Assembly (NCBI RefSeq): GCF_001043175.1
Contig: NZ_CP011494.1
Coordinates: 3,934,598-3,998,597 of the forward strand
Reading direction: 5' to 3'
Source: Marinobacter psychrophilus
Lineage (GTDB): Bacteria > Pseudomonadota > Gammaproteobacteria > Pseudomonadales > Oleiphilaceae
DNA: 64,000 bases
Part shown: positions 60,946 to 64,000 of the stretch, one piece after another
Numbering within the stretch: position 1 is the stretch's first letter
Layout: every line of letters begins with the position of its first letter
Position numbers and translations under genes: made by a program
The notes under the pieces: model-generated
Databases searched by the model: none
Told to the model about the DNA's origin: nothing
The model's input: only the letters and a program-made list of their open reading frames with translations

Positions 60946-62643
60946 TTATGAGTGCTTTTTTTCCGCCATTTGAGCTTCAATCTTGCGAGTAATATACCAC
61001 TGCTGACTGATAGACAAAACGTTGTTCACGACCCAGTACAGTACCAGACCTGCTGGGAACCACAGGAAGAAGATGGTGAATACGACCGGCATCAACTTCA
61101 TAATTTTCGCCTGCATGGGGTCTGGCGGCGTGGGGTTAAGGTGCATCTGCAACATCATGCTGGCACCCATAATAATTGGCAAAATGAAGTACGGGTCCAT
61201 CACCGACAAATCGTGAATCCACAGCGCGAAAGGTGCGTGGCGCAGTTGCACACTCTCAAATAGAACCCAGTATAGGGAAATGAATACCGGCATTTGCACC
61301 AATATGGGCAGGCACCCGCCTAACGGATTAATTTTCTCACGCTTGTACAGCGCCATCATTTCTGTAGACATACGCTGGCGGTCATCACCGTATAATTCTT
61401 TCATACGAGCTAACTTAGGCGCTACGGCGCGCATTCGTGCCATAGAGCGATAGCTGGTTGCTGACAAATGAAAGAAAAGGCCTTTAACCAAAACGGTCAG
61501 CAGTATGATCGATACGCCCCAGTTACCGATGATGCCGTGAAACCAATTTAGCACAACAAACAATGGTAGCGAGATGAAGAACAGCCAACCAAAGTCCACG
61601 GTGCGGTCCAGGTTTGGAGCCACCGTTTTCAGCCGGTCAATAATTTTTGGACCGATGTAGGCTGATGCGCCCACTTCAACAGTTTCGCCAACAGGTACAT
61701 TAGTCGCTGGATAAACAAAACCCATGACGGCTAAAGGGCCGCGGCGAGTGGTTTGGAACTGTGATTGTTGGTCTGGTTCTGGTACCCAGGCGGTTAGAAA
61801 ATAGTGCTGTAGAAATGCCATCCATCCGTTGGTGACAGACTGGTTGAGTGGTTTGTCTTTAAGATCGTCAAAGTCATACTTTTCATAAGGATCTTCAGGT
61901 GTGCTGACGACCAATCCCAAGAAAGCTTTAATTCCCATGCTGTTCTGGGATGTTTGATCACCGGCTTGGTCACGCACAATCTTGCCGGTAAAGTTCGCTT
62001 GCCACTCAGTTTCTGACTGGTTATCGATCAAGTAGCGGATATCAATTTGGTAGTCATCGCGGTTGAACGTGAAGCGTTTAATGATATTTACGCCGCTTTT
62101 AGTGGTGTAGTTCAAATCCACTGCAAGCTGATTTTCGCCTTCCGCCATCTGATAGCTATTCTGAGTTGAGCTGTACACCGGTGCATCGCCATTACGGCTA
62201 TTGTCCGGGCCATCGCGACCTATTAACCCACTTTCCAGAACGTATAGTCGGTTTTGGGTATTTGACAGAAGCTTTAATGGCTCGTCGCCGTGTAATTCTT
62301 TGTCGTATTGCAGGAGGGAACTGCTGACAAGATTACCGCTAACTCGGTCTATGGTGATATCAAACACATCGGTTACGACGTGAACGTACTGATTGCTAGC
62401 GTTGCTGATGATATCTGTGTTGCTCAGCGACGTTCCGCTTTCCGGAGTGGCGAACTCATCGGTATTGACTTCGCCTGCTTCCGGCAACGTCATAGCGTCG
62501 TTGTTGCCAGCGGTGGCAAAGTCGACTGGCTCGCTGGTTTGAGCAACTGGCACAGACTGGTGATAGTCCTCGTTCCAGGCGAGTATCATCAAATAACTGA
62601 CAACTGCCAGGCCGGCAAAAAGTACGATGCGCTTGATATCCAT
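60946..62643 (-). CDS. yidC: Membrane protein insertase YidC
   Basis: A 565-residue insertase: N-terminal anchor (MDIKRIVLFAGLAVVSYLMI), large periplasmic beta domain (about 50-340) and the conserved five-helix core (from FHLSATSYRSMARMRAVAPK to KLMPVVFTIFFLWFPAGLVL). The start at 62643 follows the yidD stop by 4 bp; the ORF's 25 upstream codons overlap yidD and are rejected. Confidence 0.97.
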   Translation of the reverse strand: MDIKRIVLFAGLAVVSYLMILAWNEDYHQSVPVAQTSEPVDFATAGNNDAMTLPEAGEVNTDEFATPESGTSLSNTDIISNASNQYVHVVTDVFDITIDRVSGNLVSSSLLQYDKELHGDEPLKLLSNTQNRLYVLESGLIGRDGPDNSRNGDAPVYSSTQNSYQMAEGENQLAVDLNYTTKSGVNIIKRFTFNRDDYQIDIRYLIDNQSETEWQANFTGKIVRDQAGDQTSQNSMGIKAFLGLVVSTPEDPYEKYDFDDLKDKPLNQSVTNGWMAFLQHYFLTAWVPEPDQQSQFQTTRRGPLAVMGFVYPATNVPVGETVEVGASAYIGPKIIDRLKTVAPNLDRTVDFGWLFFISLPLFVVLNWFHGIIGNWGVSIILLTVLVKGLFFHLSATSYRSMARMRAVAPKLARMKELYGDDRQRMSTEMMALYKREKINPLGGCLPILVQMPVFISLYWVLFESVQLRHAPFALWIHDLSVMDPYFILPIIMGASMMLQMHLNPTPPDPMQAKIMKLMPVVFTIFFLWFPAGLVLYWVVNNVLSISQQWYITRKIEAQMAEKKHS

Positions 62644-62647
62644 AAAT

Positions 62648-62911
62648 TTACTGTCTGGGTTTGTGAGTTGTTGAAACTTGATGGTGCTTGGCAGAACAGG
62701 TGCCGGGAACCGGATCATAACCGGAACTCCCCCATGGATGACACCGCAGCAAGCGTTTTAGTGCGAGCAAAGAGCCTTTGGCGGCGCCGTGCTGGGTAAT
62801 AGCTTGGGCAGCGTAATCTGAACAGGTGGGGTAATAACGGCAGCGGCTGGGCAGCATCGGGCTAAGGCAATACTGGTAAAAACGAATTGGCATCAGCAAA
62901 AGCTGGCGCAT
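62648..62911 (-). CDS. yidD: Membrane protein insertion efficiency factor YidD
   Basis: An 87-residue protein with the signature [20 protein letters not shown] and [13 protein letters not shown], and three conserved cysteines. Its ATG overlaps the rnpA stop as TAATG, showing coupling. It helps YidC-dependent insertion. Confidence 0.95.
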   Translation of the reverse strand: MRQLLLMPIRFYQYCLSPMLPSRCRYYPTCSDYAAQAITQHGAAKGSLLALKRLLRCHPWGSSGYDPVPGTCSAKHHQVSTTHKPRQ

Positions 62912-63327
62912 TATTCCGTTCCTTCTGCTTTGCCAAGTGGTATCAAGGCGACGGATGCCGGGGTAGATTGCAGCTTACTGTATTTGCGTTCCAATCGCTG
63001 CCAAAGATCCAGCAGGGCTAGATTGACTTGATTATTGTCTAACTGAGCTAAGCCCTGACGGCCAAGAACAATGATGTCCAGTGCCGGGAGCTGCTGTTTC
63101 AACCTGAATGTTTCACGAATTCGGCGTTTAACACGGTTGCGCTGTACAGCCAGCTTCAAGTTCTTTTTTGCAAATATAAGACCGACTCTGGCATGTCCAA
63201 GAGAATTGGGCGTTGCCAGAATCAGAAAATTCCGGTGCGGAACTTTCAGTTGCACGTCATCGAAGACCTTGCCGTAATCAGCCGGTTTGAGCAGGCGATG
63301 CGATTTCGGAAAACTCAAAGCCTTCAT
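62911..63327 (-). CDS. rnpA: Ribonuclease P protein component
   Basis: A 138-residue basic protein with the RNase P protein motif [16 protein letters not shown] at about residues 55-70 and KKNLKLAV before it. The start [19 protein letters not shown] at 63327 is 15 bp after the rpmH stop; four upstream codons of the frame are rejected. Confidence 0.95.
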   Translation of the reverse strand: MKALSFPKSHRLLKPADYGKVFDDVQLKVPHRNFLILATPNSLGHARVGLIFAKKNLKLAVQRNRVKRRIRETFRLKQQLPALDIIVLGRQGLAQLDNNQVNLALLDLWQRLERKYSKLQSTPASVALIPLGKAEGTE

Positions 63328-63342
63328 GCGGCAGACCAAAAA

Positions 63343-63477
63343 TCACGCAGACAGACGTGCGCGACCTTTTGCACGACGGCGAGCCAGAACTTTACGGCCA
63401 TTTGCAGTGGCCATACGGGCACGAAAGCCGTGAACGCGCTTACGCTTCAGTACGCTTGGTTGAAACGTTCTTTTCAT
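63343..63477 (-). CDS. rpmH: 50S ribosomal protein L34
   Basis: A 44-residue highly basic protein, [20 protein letters not shown] to KGRARLSA, the canonical L34 sequence with length normal for the family. It is the first gene of the leftward rpmH-rnpA-yidD-yidC unit and marks the edge of the origin region. Confidence 0.97.
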   Translation of the reverse strand: MKRTFQPSVLKRKRVHGFRARMATANGRKVLARRRAKGRARLSA

Positions 63478-63550
63478 GGGAATGATCTCACAATTCTGGA
63501 TTAGGAATTCAGTCTGTGGTTGGAAAATGAACAACCAAAACAGGAGCGGT

Positions 63551-63579
63551 ATTCTATGCAAATTTTTGTGGGAATTCAA
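63551..63579 (-). promoter_or_regulatory. Sigma-70 promoter of rpmH
   Basis: On the minus strand TTGAAT (plus 63574-63579) and TAGAAT (plus 63551-63556) are 17 bp apart. This predicts a leader of about 65 bases before the rpmH start, and the promoter faces away from oriC. Confidence 0.7.
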
Positions 63580-63654
63580 CGCTAATAAACGGGTTGTTTT
63601 TATGGGTGTGGGAATAAGCTCTAGAGGTTCGGCCAATGGTCTTTGTCATTGGGT

Positions 63655-64000
63655 GTCTTATCCGAGCAAAAAATGTAAAAAACGCCCAGCTAACAGTAGT
63701 AATTGTTCTTTTATAATTCTCTTTAAAGATTGAATACTACTGTTATTACACAGGCCTTTTTCTGTGGATAAGCGATTTAAACCGATATAAATCATAAACG
63801 TGTCCAGTTGGTGAAGGTGATGATAAGTGCCAGTGGGCGCTGTGGATAAGGGAGATACGGATTGTGGATAACTTAAGGCTGGGAATATTGGGTTAGTTAT
63901 GCACCATGTGTACTCAGGTTTTCCACAGGGGTTAGGAGTGGATACACACATACCTCTGTGGGTAACTCTTAAGCTTTTTATTTTCTGTACACAAGGCTGT
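63655..64000. other. oriC: Origin of replication region (oriC) with DnaA boxes
   Basis: TGTGGATAA (the complement of the perfect DnaA box TTATCCACA) occurs at 63763-63771, 63841-63849 and 63863-63871, all in one orientation. Near-matches are TGTGGGTAA at 63957-63965 and TTTTCCACAG near 63920. An AT-rich tract (about 63665-63735) lies on the rpmH side. In pseudomonads and relatives oriC lies between rpmH and dnaA, so dnaA should begin just beyond the right edge. The region has no gene. Confidence 0.87.
63691..63745. repeat. Inverted repeat within the AT-rich part of oriC
   Basis: TAACAGTAGTA (63691-63701) and TACTACTGTTA (63735-63745) are perfect 11-bp inverted arms separated by 33 AT-rich bases. 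The element lies in the expected unwinding region, just before the first DnaA box. A cruciform or paired protein site is possible. Confidence 0.7.

Overview
The window looks like the origin-proximal chromosome of a halotolerant marine gammaproteobacterium, most like Marinobacter or a close relative. This rests on gene order and protein character, not on a database search. The housekeeping order (leftward, reading from the right edge) is rpmH-rnpA-yidD-yidC-mnmE, then ilvD, nhaD, an RND pump, mnmG-rsmG-parA-parB, the complete atpIBEFHAGDC operon and glmU-glmS. At the right edge lies a cluster of DnaA boxes, almost certainly part of oriC with dnaA just outside the window. No rRNA, tRNA or CRISPR array was seen.

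Layout. (1) 1-5.3 kb: lactate utilisation module: truncated dld-II, lldD, lldP and divergent lldR, with a palindromic operator in the lldP-lldR gap. A parS-like site sits inside dld-II. (2) 5.4-6.7 kb: small RRM protein and a luciferase-like monooxygenase. (3) 6.8-13.1 kb: TRAP transporter DctPQM, TSUP permease, gamma-glutamyltransferase-like hydrolase and an Lrp-type regulator. (4) 13.3-20.4 kb: gene-poor patchwork with two clear pseudogenes (ddh with an internal deletion; a MocR-type regulator truncated and frameshifted beside an intact LysE exporter), ridA, a chemoreceptor and an AT-rich orphan lipoprotein. (5) 20.4-28.7 kb: catabolic cluster of racemase-like protein, M20 amidohydrolase, second TRAP DctPQM and M24 hydrolase, with a divergent Lrp regulator and a 2,3-diaminopropionate ammonia-lyase-like enzyme. 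It resembles ectoine-degradation loci in architecture but uses different enzymes. (6) 28.7-33.3 kb: decayed island with IS66-type and other transposase remnants, a possible antitoxin remnant and a second chemoreceptor, ending at the 3' end of glmS, the classical Tn7 target. (7) 33.3-64 kb: conserved core.

How the genes work together. Clusters 3 and 5 share one logic: an Lrp sensor, a TRAP importer for an organic acid or amino-acid derivative, and cytoplasmic hydrolases that open amide-type bonds. In cluster 5 the DpaL-like lyase could finish the path to pyruvate and ammonia. Lactate enters through LldP and is oxidised by LldD and Dld-II to pyruvate under LldR control. ParA, ParB and parS handle origin segregation. 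The most interesting points are the ectoine-like but non-canonical cluster 5, a pair of perfect DnaA boxes around an AT-rich tract upstream of mnmG (a possible second or relic origin), the parS inside dld-II, the elaborate atp terminator, and the record of gene decay between 13 and 33 kb. No defence system or wholly new machine was found.
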